From assembly GCF_010093815.1 (NCBI RefSeq), contig NW_022985552.1, positions 806,001 through 870,000 on the forward strand: DNA of 64,000 nucleotides, in the 5' to 3' direction. The notes under the pieces are model-generated. The model was not told the origin of the DNA and made no database searches. It saw only the letters and a list, made by a program, of their open reading frames with translations. This document shows, piece by piece, positions 35,672 to 46,137 of this stretch. This stretch comes from Pseudovirgaria hyperparasitica. Its lineage: Eukaryota > Ascomycota > Dothideomycetes > Acrospermales > Acrospermaceae. Each line of letters begins with the position of its first letter. Position 1 is the stretch's first letter. A program made the position numbers and the translations under genes.

Positions 35672-36214
35672 GGTTATGGTTCTGACAGGTTTTAGAAGCA
35701 CACCAGAAGGATGCAAAGAAGGAAAAGGTTCTTGTTCTTGAGAGAAACCGCCATTCGTTTATCGAGGTCAAGTAGGGTGCATGCATGGATGGGCACTAAG
35801 ATTAAACGAAGGATCCATTCATTGTCCTTGAAGTCCATTGTAACTCTGTAATGGCGGGGCTGCTGATACTTCTGCCTTATTGGGATTAATCGACGTTGCA
35901 CCCGTTGTCCAACTGTGATAGCGTTGATGGGGGCGCAATCCATAGTTGAGATGTCGCATAGCCCTTATCATTCACGCCAACCATATGCCTAACCTCTAAG
36001 CTCGCTATAGGGTCACGTTTTGTGCCAATATGCTGTCTGCAAGGCACCATCCTTAGTGTATAAACTGTTAATGCCTTTTGTCTATTTGCAAGCACAATCA
36101 CAAGTTCTCACGAATATCAATTATTGAATCGTCCATGAATCTGGCTGTTTTTGTGAGGTGTTGTGGATTCTTACAACATCTTGTGCGACCTATACTTAAT
36201 AGTGTCTCTATGCT
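35672..36214. other. Intergenic region
   Basis: Between the peptide-transporter start and the RPN7 stop, both on the minus strand. No gene or repeat recognised. Confidence 0.5.
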
Positions 36215-37786
36215 CTAGCCTCGCTCACTGCCACGTAATCTCACTGACTGCCCGTACTTCTGTAACTTCGTGATGAGCGCATCTCCCTGCTTGACGACGT
36301 CATTGTATTGCTTGTTCTTGTCGTCGGGCCGGTTCGTCTCGATTATACCCTTCACGCGATCGATCGTGCAAGGAACGCGATCTCCTGCGATAAACTTGGA
36401 GAGGTCCCTAAGATGAGGGTCAGCTTACAATCCGACGTGATTGCAATACCGAACAGTGATAAATGACGTACCTATCCAGGAAATCGACCGTCACTCCAAA
36501 GTCATCTGCCATGCTCTGGAGGCCAACAACTCTGTAGCTTTGCAGAAGTTGCTGGTAGCCTCGAAGACGCATTTCTCGAACATACCATCCCTTGTGCTCG
36601 TACAAATATCTATCCTTGCATAGAAAATTGTCTTCCACGGCTGCCAAGGCGGCGAAGAATCCTGAGTAGTTGCCGGTATAGAGACTGTTGACCAAATTCG
36701 CGAGGGGACCGAAGTCAACTGGGGCTTCGTCTTGGGCAGCTGTGTTCTGACCTAATGTGGTCAGATTGACGATGGCGGGCGTGGCAGTCGATTTCGGAGC
36801 GTCAGACATCTCTTCATCTCCAGCAGCTGGTCCTGATGAGATTGCCCCTGAGAGAGCAGCCATCTTCTCCTCAGCATCGCCAAGAATAGCTTTGATTTCA
36901 GGTGCGTCGACCACCTTTGACTTGAAGTCTACGCGTTTGAGTGCGACTGAACCGGACAGCACGGCGTACACAACGAGAGACGGGTAGTTGCAGAGCTCGT
37001 AACTGGTGAATGTGGATAGACTATCGAGAAGTAGGGGCGCGGCGGAACTATAGGACCGGACAGTGAGCAGATGGAGACCTTGGTAGGCCTTCAAACGATT
37101 GCGTCTGTCCCAGTCACCACCGCTCTCTACAAGCGTGGCGCATCGCTCGATGTTCTTCTTCACCAATATCTTGTCTCCAAAGAACAAACCGACGCGAATG
37201 ATAGCTAAGACAAGGTCGATCTTTGTGCCCAAAATGCCTGTCTTCTCAAAGACAGCTTCGAATCCTGCGATCGCTTTTTCCTAGGGGCGTGTCAGTCATA
37301 CTCATGGTCAGAATTAGGATTCAAATAGACCTTGTCGCCGGTTCTTGTCCAGAGCTCAGCCCGTTTGCCTCTTGCTTGTTGTATCTCTGTCTCGCCCGCG
37401 GCCTCAGTTGCCTCATCCTCTTCCTTCTGTATCGCTTCCAGCTCCTTTTCGTTCTCGGATTTCAGCTCCTCGTACAATTTCTCATTCCAAGGTAGAACTA
37501 CGTCTAGTGTAGGACTCCGAGTAGCTAGCATGCTTGCAGCGTTTGAAGATGGTCTTCGGTTGCCTGGAGACTTCTGTGCGGATCCTTCACCTAGCGCATT
37601 CAATATACCCTCCGTAGGATGCGCAAGATACCTATAGAGAGGTGCCATTGTGTGCTCTTTGATGGCATTTTGAAGAGCTTTAACGGATGACTGCTTCACG
37701 GCCTTGGGGCAGTGAGGATTGGATATTTGAAAGATATTTTGGGCGAGTTGGAGGTCAGGGTACTTGGCATATTGAGGTTCACCCAT
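36215..37786 (-). CDS. rpn7: 26S proteasome regulatory subunit Rpn7
   Basis: Three exons, 37786-37331, 37280-36472 and 36407-36215, sum to 485 residues plus stop. Rpn7 is a PCI-domain subunit of the 19S lid and is needed for proteasome assembly. The N-terminus (YPDLQLAQNIFQISNP, HTMAPLYRYL) and the helical repeats (AELWTRTGDKEKAIAGFEAV, VLAIIRVGLFFGDKILVKKN) are typical. The PCI domain follows: CNYPSLVVYAVLSGSVALKR, YVREMRLRGYQQLLQSYRVV, MADDFGVTVDFLDRDLSKFI across the last intron, and a long C-terminal helix. An Ala/Ser/Pro-rich insertion (about 300-350) is also common in fungal orthologues. It shares a short divergent promoter with the cap methyltransferase. Confidence 0.95.
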
Positions 37787-38083
37787 TTTGTCTGACGGCG
37801 AAGATGGTGGTAGAGCTATACTGCGAGGCGAAACAGAGGAGATGGGAGATTGTGTATAAGCTTTTCAGATGTTGACCATATCGCCTGCTCACTTCAGGTC
37901 GGCGATGGCGGAGGGCCGTCAAAATGTGGTCCAAGCTCCAGCGGCTAAGCTACGGTTTGCATCACTTCTGGGTCGTCGTCGAAGCCCCTAATAGCTTTCC
38001 AGAGGTCGACTTTTCACTAGAATTTCATGAGATACTTCCTGGGTAATATTTCAGAGTGCTCCTTCGAGTGCCCATAGTACGAC
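37787..38083. promoter_or_regulatory. Bidirectional promoter between RPN7 and the cap methyltransferase
   Basis: Only 297 bases separate two divergent start codons of housekeeping genes, so both promoters and leaders must lie here. I found no TATA box in a convincing position and no yeast-type proteasome element. Confidence 0.6.
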
Positions 38084-39677
38084 ATGCCCAATACGGACTC
38101 CAGTCCCGTACGGAAGCGTCCTGCTGCCAAAGCTGACCCGCCAACTGGCACTGGCAACCCAAACAAGAAACGAGCACGTTCCCCTGCGGCGAACGGAGAG
38201 CGGTCAAGATCACGCTCGCAATCACCGCCGAGGAAAAGACCAGCAGCCAGAGCTGTGCCTTCGGGCGACAATGCAAAAAGGAAGCGTGTACACGAGAACA
38301 GACAAGAGCGTCGGTCACGTTCACGAACACCTCCGAGAAAGCGGCCTGGGGCAAACGCCGCAATCAGTGCCGCTGCACGCGAGGAAGCAAGACAAAGGCG
38401 ACAAGAACGAGAACGTGAGGATGAGCAGAGGGCTGCCGCGGCAGCAGCAGCACGCGGCGTTCATGATGTTGTAAGGCAACACTACAATGCAGTTCCGGAG
38501 CGAGGAAGAGAATGGCGCAAGACAGACAGCAAAATCAAAGGACTACGTAGCTTCAATAACTGGGTCAAGAGCACCTTAATTCAAAGGTTTTCGCCGAATG
38601 ATGGCGGCGACAGACGCGAAGGAATCCTTGTACTGGATATTGGCTGTGGAAAGGGTGGCGATCTCATGAAATGGAGCTCAGCACCACAAAGAGTAGACCT
38701 ATACGTCGCCGCAGATCCGGCCGAAGTGTCCATACAGCAAGCAAGAGACCGATATCGAGAGATGTCGAGAAAGCCACCCCGCGGCCGCAAGCTCTTTCAT
38801 GCCGAATTTTCTGTGAAGGACTGCTTTGGCGAATGGATGGGTGACATACCGATCATACAGGAAGTAGGCATAGATCCCAATGTTGGCCCCGGCGGAGGAG
38901 CAAGCAAATTTGCGACGAGCGGATTCGATGTGGTTTCGATGATGTTCTGTATGCATTACGCATTTGAAAACGAGGAAAAGGCACGCATGATGTTGAAGAA
39001 CGTATCAGGCGCTCTCAAGAAAGGTGGCAGGTTCTTAGGAGTCATCCCCAATTCAGATGTTCTATCTCAAAAAGTGGAAGAACATCACAAGAAGAACTCG
39101 ACTTCGGGAAAAGACGAACCACAGGATAACGATTCGGACGATAACTGGGATCCAGAAAAGACTCTCGACGAACCAGCACCTGCAAAGGCTCAAGAAGATG
39201 GTGAGGTCGAAGATTCAGGTTTCGAATGGGGCAATAGTATCTACCGCGTAAAGTTCCCTGGCAAAACACCAAAAGATGGAGTTTTCAGGCCGCCTTTTGG
39301 GTGGAAATACTTCTATTTTCTAGAGGAGGCGGTGGAGGAAGTCCCCGAATATGTGGTACCATGGGAAGCGTTCCGAGCGTATGTTGGCAATGAAATCTAC
39401 AGTGAAAGGTGGCTAATATCAGCAACAGTCTGGCAGAGGACTACAATCTAGAGCTGCAGTACCGCAAGCCATTCCCGGAGGTTTGGGAAGAGAGCAGACA
39501 CACCCCCGAGTTCAGCGAACTGGCGGAACGCATGCGTGTTCAAGAGCGTGGTTCTGGGAGACTCCTTGTCAGTGAAGAGGAGATGAATGCTTCCGGTATG
39601 TCAAATCCGTTCATGTCCCGCTTTACGCTGACTCCTTGGCAGCTTTCTACCATGCCTTTTGCTTCTACAAAGTGTGA
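38084..39677 (+). CDS. abd1: mRNA cap guanine-N7 methyltransferase (ABD1-like)
   Basis: Three exons, 38084-39378, 39429-39595 and 39643-39677, give 498 residues. The enzyme methylates the cap guanine of nascent mRNA in the nucleus using S-adenosylmethionine. The catalytic domain starts near residue 125: VRQHYNAVPERGREWRKTDS, KGLRSFNNWVKSTLI, the SAM-binding LDIGCGKGGDLMKW, DVVSMMFCMHYAFENEEKAR and the ALKKGGRFLGVIPNSD segment are standard. The last two short exons supply LAEDYNLELQYRKPF and the conserved-type ending SAFYHAFCFYKV. The disordered N-terminus carries three similar basic blocks (VRKRPAAKA, PPRKRPAARA, PPRKRPGANA) with Arg/Ser runs, probably nuclear localisation or RNA contacts. 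Confidence 0.94.
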
Positions 39678-40258
39678 GCCTTTACTGGAGACCGGCCGTC
39701 GTTCTAGTCGACCTGTCTATCGCGATCCTGATGGGCTTCATAATAGGATAGAAAGTCTACCGAGTGTAGCAGGGATGATGCATGTGATGGGAAAGGTCTG
39801 GTCCTATGAGGGAACAGCTTGTGTGCGGGCACTTTGGCACCGTCCAGGACATCCCAACTCAAGGCCTCTGTTAGTAGCCAAACTCTCGTAGCATAAATCA
39901 GAGAAATGGGCCGACCCCCTCTTATGAAGCTGCAGACAGCCGTTGCTCCGTATTCATTTCCGTCACGCCTGCTCCGCCCGTGGTCTGCCCTATGGGCGGT
40001 CCTATATAAAGGCGCACAGACAAAGGCAAAGCCAGCCTCGGCTTGTCTCCACCTTTTACCCCGACACCACCTTACAGCTTCCGCTGTCACAAGCCGAAGG
40101 AACCAGTAGCCACATTCATCACCCTCACAACGGCTCTCGGCCATCTTCCGCATCCACACTCTGTGCTTCCCTCCCTTGAAGCTTAGCGAAATTCTGGCCG
40201 ATAGTGTCCTCAACGACAAACAAAAGACCTCAGAAGAAACTGATACCATCCGCCCAAA
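39678..40258. other. Intergenic region with TATA box upstream of PEX11
   Basis: It carries the 3' end of the cap methyltransferase gene and the PEX11 promoter. A good TATA box (ctatataaagg) lies at 40002-40012, about 250 bases before the start codon, implying a leader over 200 bases. No further gene. Confidence 0.55.
40002..40012 (+). promoter_or_regulatory. TATA box of PEX11 gene
   Basis: ctatataaagg is a near-ideal TATA element, preceded by GC-rich repeats of the type ccgcccg and gggcgg. It is the clearest core-promoter element I saw in the window. Confidence 0.5.
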
Positions 40259-41285
40259 ATGGTCGCTGACGCGGTTATCTACCACCCTTCGGTGTCGCAT
40301 TACCTGCGATACGTTGCGACAACAGGTATGCGCGAAAGCCCTTCTTCTTACAGCACCGTCGGTCGCATGACCCACCCGTTCATTACCGTCCCGTCAATAT
40401 GACACGATGATCAAAAGGCGGAAAAGAAGGAAAAGAAAGCTGACAACGCATTTTCTCATATAGTCGGTCGCGACAAAGTCCTCCGCATCCTGCAATACTT
40501 CTCCCGCTTCTACGCCTGGTACCTGTACCGCACGAACCACCCGCAAACCTCCGTCGCGCCATATGAGGCAATCAAGAAGCAATTCGGCCTCGTCCGAAAG
40601 GTCATGCGACTGGGCAAGTTCGTCGAGCACTTCAAGGCGGCCGCCCAAGCGGCGGATGCAAAGGCCATGGACCCTGTCCTGAAGTACTGCGCCGTCGGTC
40701 GACAACTGGGCTATGCGGGCTACATGCTCTTGGACAACATGACAGTGGTACGTTATACATCCGATGGGCGTCTGTCGCAGGCAGATAGAGGGCAAAGAAG
40801 GAAGACTAGGACATTTGGGAAAATGCTAATGTGAGGAAAAACCAACAGCCCGATCTGCTCAACATCAGAAAATCGCCCAAGACGGCAAGCATCCAGCGTG
40901 AAGCGTACCGCATGTGGTTCGCAGGTCTATCCTTCAATATTGTCGCCGGCGCATACACACTCTACAACCTGCAACAGCGCCAGAAGGCCATCGACGAGAA
41001 GACGGGCATGGACGCCGCCGAGAACAAGAAGATCGAAAGGTACGACGGCCCTTCTAACCACTCTATAAATGGAAGGCATTTCATGTCAAGCATACTGCAT
41101 ACTAACCACGACCTCGCAGAGAAAGCAAAGCCGCGCGCCTCCAACTCGTCTCGGATCTCTGCGACATCACCGTCCCGACTGCTGGTCTGAGCATCCTCAC
41201 CCTCGACGACGGCATCGTCGGTCTTGCCGGAACTACCAGCTCGCTGATCGGGGCATACCTGATTTGGAAGAAGACCGCCGCGTGA
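40259..41285 (+). CDS. pex11: Peroxisomal membrane protein PEX11
   Basis: Four exons, 40259-40325, 40464-40747, 40849-41039 and 41120-41285, sum to 235 residues, the normal length. PEX11 remodels and divides the peroxisomal membrane. Matching segments: ADAVIYHPSVSHYLRYVATT, VGRDKVLRILQYFSRFYAWY (the amphipathic membrane-bending helix), FGLVRKVMRLGKFVEHFKAA, a mid-protein GRQLGYAGYMLLDNMTV and a C-terminal LDDGIVGLAGTTSSLIGAYL followed by WKKTAA. Intron borders are canonical. The TATA box upstream fits strong inducible expression, for example on fatty acids, but this is inference. Confidence 0.94.
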
Positions 41286-41363
41286 AAACACCCTAGAATC
41301 ACGGAGAGCGCTTTGTTGTTGGGGTGTGTGTAACTTGTGGAACAGGCTTGGGAGGCGTGAGGA

Positions 41364-41395
41364 GGAGCGAGGAGCGAGGAGCGAGGAGCGAGGAG
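41364..41395. repeat. Tandem repeat, ggagcga unit
   Basis: Four exact copies of the 7-base unit ggagcga followed by a partial copy, just downstream of the PEX11 stop and likely in its 3' UTR. Confidence 0.9.
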
Positions 41396-42019
41396 TATCA
41401 GGACGAGGACGAGACAAGTAGTAGCCCAAAGCTGAAAGAAACCCAGGCTACAGAGGACTTTGAGGTTTTTTTCTGTTTTGTTTCGGAAACGGGGCATTAA
41501 AATAATATCATTTTCCCCCTCTCTATGCAAACTTCTTTTGTCGCCTTTTGCACGCTTTCTCACTCATATTTGACTGCCCCTCCTCCTCCTCAAGAATGTA
41601 AACACCTGTTCCCGTAGTGATGGTCAGCTAAGATGTTTTCTTCATATCTATATATATATCCCAGAATTCACGAGAACTTTTTGTCCCAATGCGCTTTGTG
41701 TGATGTGTGTGTTTTTTTTTGGTTCAACCTGAGCAAGTGAGTAATCGATTGATTGATTGCTTGATAAACACTCGCATCGTGTGAGTTTTCACCAATGACT
41801 TATACTTAAATAACAATAATAACAATAAACACTCAGAAACAATAATCACAAGCTGGCAGGTTAGTGTAAACTACTAAAAAAAAAAAAATGCGAGCCCCAA
41901 AAAAATCGGAGTGCAGATAAAACATCAAGACATCTTTCTACAACGCTGATGCGTCCGGCATACCTCGTTGTACCTCGCATCGCTGTGTATGTGAACTGAA
42001 TGAATGGATGGATGCTGGA

Positions 42020-42140
42020 TGTGAATAGATGCTATATGTCTATAGTCGTATCTATGGTTATATCTATAGTCGTATAAATAGTTATATCTATAGTATACCT
42101 ACAGCATATCTATAGTTTTATCTACAGTATATCCATAGTA
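42020..42140. repeat. Degenerate tatctatagt repeat
   Basis: About ten imperfect copies of a 10-14 base unit such as tatctatagt or tatccatagt, in an AT-rich stretch between convergent genes. The decay suggests an old minisatellite. Confidence 0.7.
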
Positions 42141-42260
42141 TACCCATACCCTCAACAACCAATCCCAAATCTAGCCCGCCCCCCCTTGCGCTCGCAGTGA
42201 AAAATCCATGGTATTTCCCCACAAATTCCAGCACCACACCATCAATCCAATCATCTAAAT

Positions 42261-43851
42261 CTAGTCTCTAAACTCGTCCATAAACTCCTTGTGGAACTTC
42301 TCGATCCGTCCCACCCAGTCCGTGCCCGGAGCCAGGAAGGTTGTGCGGAAGTGCAGCGTGCCTTCCTTCTGGCCAAAGCCGCTGCCAGCCACGACACAGA
42401 CGCCCGTCGCGTCGAGCATGCGGAGGGAGTAGAACTCGTCGGCGGCGCGGCCGTCCTTCTTTGCGGCTTCGAGGGCCTTGTTGGGCAGTGTGATGGTTGG
42501 GAAGAGGTACATGGATCCCTTTTTTCATTTTTTGTTAGTACGGGGATTGTGGGAGAGGAACAGAATCTGTTGCTTTTGCCATACCTGCGGGTCCTGGCAC
42601 TTTACGCCCTCCATCTTCTTGAACGCCTCGAACAGGGCAGTAGCGCGCTTCTTCAGGCCGTCATAGATGCCATCGTACTCTTTCTTGTACAGCTCGTAGC
42701 TGGGCTCGCCTTCCTTGGGCGGGTTTACCATCATCTCGACTATGCACTGGCCGATGACTGGCGGGCACAGCTGGATGGAGATGAACTTGTAGATCTCCGC
42801 CGCAACCTCTGGGTCGAAGCCGATCAACTCAAAGTATCCGCCACGATGTCCGCATTCGCCGACCATGCCCTTGGAGATGCTGTGCAGCGAAACCAGGTTG
42901 ACATGGTCGTATGTTCCTGGGCTGGACTGCTGTAGATCCCGCAGCGCTTTCTTGAATGACACGAATTTGCCAATGAAGACGTTCGTTTGGTAGACTTCGT
43001 CTGCCATGACTACGATATTCTTCTCTGCGGCGAACTTGAGTACCGCTGTGATGTCCTCTACGGGCAGGCTGGCACCAGTGGGATTTCCAGGATTGATGAC
43101 AACAATCGCCCGCACTTCAGTACCCTCCGCAGTAGCTTTCTCGTATGCGTCTCTGATCTCTTTCAAGTTGGTGCCCCATGATTGATCTTCGTCGAGATAG
43201 TATGGAACGCAACGGGCATTGAGGACAGCCAGGGAGGCGGTGTAGAGAGGGTACTGAGGGATAGGAATCAAGAGACCGACTTCTGGTTTTGCGCAGATGG
43301 TATTCAGAAGTGTGTTGACGCCTGAAGAGGCTCCTCCACTGAGATATATGTCTCTCGCGCTACATGGGTGACCGTCACGCTCTATCCAGATATCAGTAAA
43401 CAGAAGTCGACCATCATGTCATGTACTGACTCTCAATAAACTTAGCCACGCTTTCTCGTATCGCCGGTGTTCCCTGACTGGCACTATATGCGCCGACGCT
43501 GTGGACCTCATTGAGCAACCACTTCGCACGCGCAATCTCGTCGCTCTTGTACCCCAAGTGCTGGGTCAAGACGTCCTCTTTCTCCAGTAGATCTGGGTTT
43601 TCGAGCAAACTCGCAACACGGCGAAAGAATGTTATTGGCTTCTGATCCAGCTGCTGAGGATTGCCAATGTTGGCGGAGATGATTTTATCAAAGGGGAGGT
43701 CGTTCTTGCCACCTTCCCTGAGCTGTGCTCTGTATTGCTCCGACTTCAACGCAAGCTCTCCTCGTACAGCATATTTTGCTTTTCGTATATTCTGATTGAT
43801 GTTCTCGACGGTCAAGGCCAGCTTCGCACCGGAGCCGTTGGTAGTAGCCAT
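42261..43851 (-). CDS. alt1: Alanine aminotransferase
   Basis: Three exons, 43851-43431, 43381-42585 and 42518-42261, sum to 491 residues plus stop. It is a fold-type I PLP enzyme interconverting alanine plus 2-oxoglutarate and pyruvate plus glutamate. Landmarks: SANIGNPQQLDQKPITFFRR, LLNEVHSVGAYSASQGTPA, SGGASSGVNTLLNTI, VVINPGNPTGASL, VMADEVYQTNVF and LVSLHSISKGMVGECGHRGG, in which the Lys of SISKG should bind PLP. The C-terminus ends GTLHFRTTFLAPGTDWVGRI. The N-terminus MATTNGSGAKLALTVENINQ is not an obvious mitochondrial targeting peptide, so a cytosolic form is likely from this start. Confidence 0.94.
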
Positions 43852-45127
43852 GGTCCGAGTGGGTAGGAGGTATGCGAGGTAGCGAGAAGAAAGACGCGGG
43901 ACAGAAGTATCTATGAAGAGGAAACGTTCAGGTACGGCAGCACTAGAAGGGTGAAAAAGGAGGAATTCCCAGGTGGAAGTGATATCAGTGGGGAAAGTGG
44001 GCTTGGAAAGAGAAGCGTGGGGAGGTTGAGGACTGTGTAGAAAAAAGTATGACCAGTCGAGTGGACCCCGCTCATCGGTCCATGTTCAGGTCAACAGAGT
44101 GAATGGATGCATAGTACAGTGGGGGGTAGAGCGCTCAGACAGCACACCTAAAAGCGGCCAATGGCTGTTATCGACACGACTGAATGTGTGAATGTACAGA
44201 TATACTAAGGAGAAAATAGTTGATAGCTAGCACTCACCAATACCTATACGGTGCCATCTAGAGGCCATTTGCAGGCGCGCGGCAGCATGAAGGCATGACT
44301 TCATGGCCGACTTCGCGTCAACGTACCGATTTCGGGTAAACGGGCTGCAGGAGGCGTAGCGCGTTGGTGTTTCGGTTTCGTAGGAGGTAATTAAATAACT
44401 AATTAATTAGAGTTCCAGTGACAAGAGGTTGCGTCGCTCGCTTGCACCTTCTTGTCTGCCTCACGTCGGGCAAATGATTGCGACGATCCAGGCGCAGTGG
44501 CAGCGTGAAGTTGCAGGCAAGGAATAAGCAGAGCTGGAGATGTCTAAGGTAAAGAGCCGAAGCTGCAGGCGATAGGTCGACACGGCGACGCGGCACGGTG
44601 AGAAAATGATACGAATGTCGGTCAGAGCGTGTGATCGATTGCGAGATACAGTAGATATACAAGAGTCCTATCGATACGAATAATCTAATTACATCTTCCA
44701 TTGCCCTGCCGCAGTAGTCAGAGCGGTATGCTCTTTGCAGTGTCCACTATAAAAATCTGTATGGGTTGTATATGACTACCATGAAGCAATTCATAGTGTT
44801 CTCCGAACTTCTAGGAACGCTCATTGGGCACTCTCGTCTATGAATTACACCATTAACATGCACCATTGCAGTCTCAGGCAGCACCGCGACAACACACTCA
44901 GAAATGATCAAGAATTGCTTTCAACACGACTAATAATGAGGTTGCGAAGCTGCTATCTACCAGGATCTGTGGCAAATAGAATATACATTTGAAGTTAAAG
45001 ATGCTTTGCCAAAGCGGAAATGGCCGTACCAAAAGTCCCCTACACCAAAACAAATGCGATAAGAATAAGCCGGCGTAGACTTCATGACAATCAAACCAAC
45101 TCGACACCGAAAATTTAATTACACTGC
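43852..45127. other. Intergenic region
   Basis: Upstream of the aminotransferase and downstream of the Asp f 4-like gene, both minus strand. It should hold the aminotransferase promoter. No gene or notable repeat seen. Confidence 0.5.
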
Positions 45128-46137
45128 CTATTGTTGGCCACCCATCTCGACTGTGAAGTGGCCAGCGGCCCCTGGGATGTAGCAGGAGCCGTTGCGGTCC
45201 TTGCCATCAAGACCAGGAAGCGTCTGCTTCTCGGTGACCCAGCAGTTCTCCTCGTTGGAAGAAACACAGTCGTTCTCCTTGTTGGTAATCTTCATCTTGT
45301 AGGTGTTACCCTTGGGGTTGAGGATGGCAGACAGGTTGCAAGCTGGGCCGTTGGGTGTCATGTTGCACTCGCCGAATGAAGTGGCAAAGTGACCGGAGAA
45401 CGTCTTGTCTTTGGTGGCTTGCGCGAAACCAACCTGGGAGTCGGATTGGAAAGCCACAACCTGGTTGGCCTGGGAAGCGAGGGTGAAGGTAAGTGTGCAC
45501 TCTTTGGAAACGCTCGCGCCACCAGAGAGGGGCTGGCCATCAGATCCAGCCTTGTTCCAGATACAGATGGTCATGGGGGAAGGAGAGGTGTTCTTGTAGT
45601 TGACAGTGTAGTCGTAGCCGTCCTCAGAGTCGACCTTGATCACGTTGGAGCCGTACGGGTTGCCGACGTTGCCCATGTAAAAGTCTCCCATGGCGCCAGA
45701 CGAAGAGGTAGGCTTGCCGAAAGAGGTGAGCTTGTTGGACAGACCAACAAGGCCGTCGATGACGTCACCGAGATCGAAGCTGTTGGTAGAGACGGCGTGG
45801 TCGTCATTGTTGTAGCCCTTGTCTTCGCCGGCGGGTGGACTCGACGAGGAAGGCGCAGGAGCGTAAGAATCGTCAGTGTGGGGAGCACCGCCTTTGCCAG
45901 AGTAGTCGATCTTAGTCCAGTCAAGTAGGTGCTTCCAGCCGTCGGCATCGAGACCGTATGAGTCCCTGTGGTGTAGCGTTAGTATTGTTGAATGTAGATT
46001 TGGTCTGGTCGTCAAGGATAGCATTTTACGTACTTGTCGGCATGACGATGGAAGTGACGGTGAGCAGTGGGCTTTGCAAATACGCCAGATACGCTCAGGG
46101 CAGCCAGAATGGCAGTGGCAGTGGAGGAGTAAGTCAT
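45128..46137 (-). CDS. Secreted Asp f 4-like protein
   Basis: Two exons, 46137-46034 and 45965-45128 (GTACGT...CCACAG), give 313 residues. A clear signal peptide (MTYSSTATAILAALSVSGVF, cleavage near Ala21) is followed by a His-rich propeptide-like stretch (TAHRHFHRHADK) and a Ser/Pro-rich linker. The C-terminal domain resembles the Aspergillus allergen Asp f 4: VGNPYGSNVIKVDSEDGYDY, TICIWNKAGSDGQPLSGG, QVGFAQATKDKTFSGH and ATSFGECN. Paired Cys residues (for example CNM...CNL, DCVSSNEENCW) suggest disulfides. Function in this family is unknown; extracellular, possibly wall-associated. The very short spacing between Cys residues and small size are effector-like, but that is only a suggestion. 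Confidence 0.85.

Larger units (their letters stand above)
41286..42260. other. Convergent intergenic region with simple repeats
   Basis: Between the stops of PEX11 and alanine aminotransferase. It holds a 7-base tandem repeat (41364-41395), homopolymer A and T runs and a degenerate tatctatag repeat (about 42020-42140). No coding signal. Confidence 0.6.

Noticed and set aside
45389-45928. Plus-strand 179-codon frame
   Set aside because: Antisense to the Asp f 4-like gene, which has signal peptide, splice sites and family resemblance.
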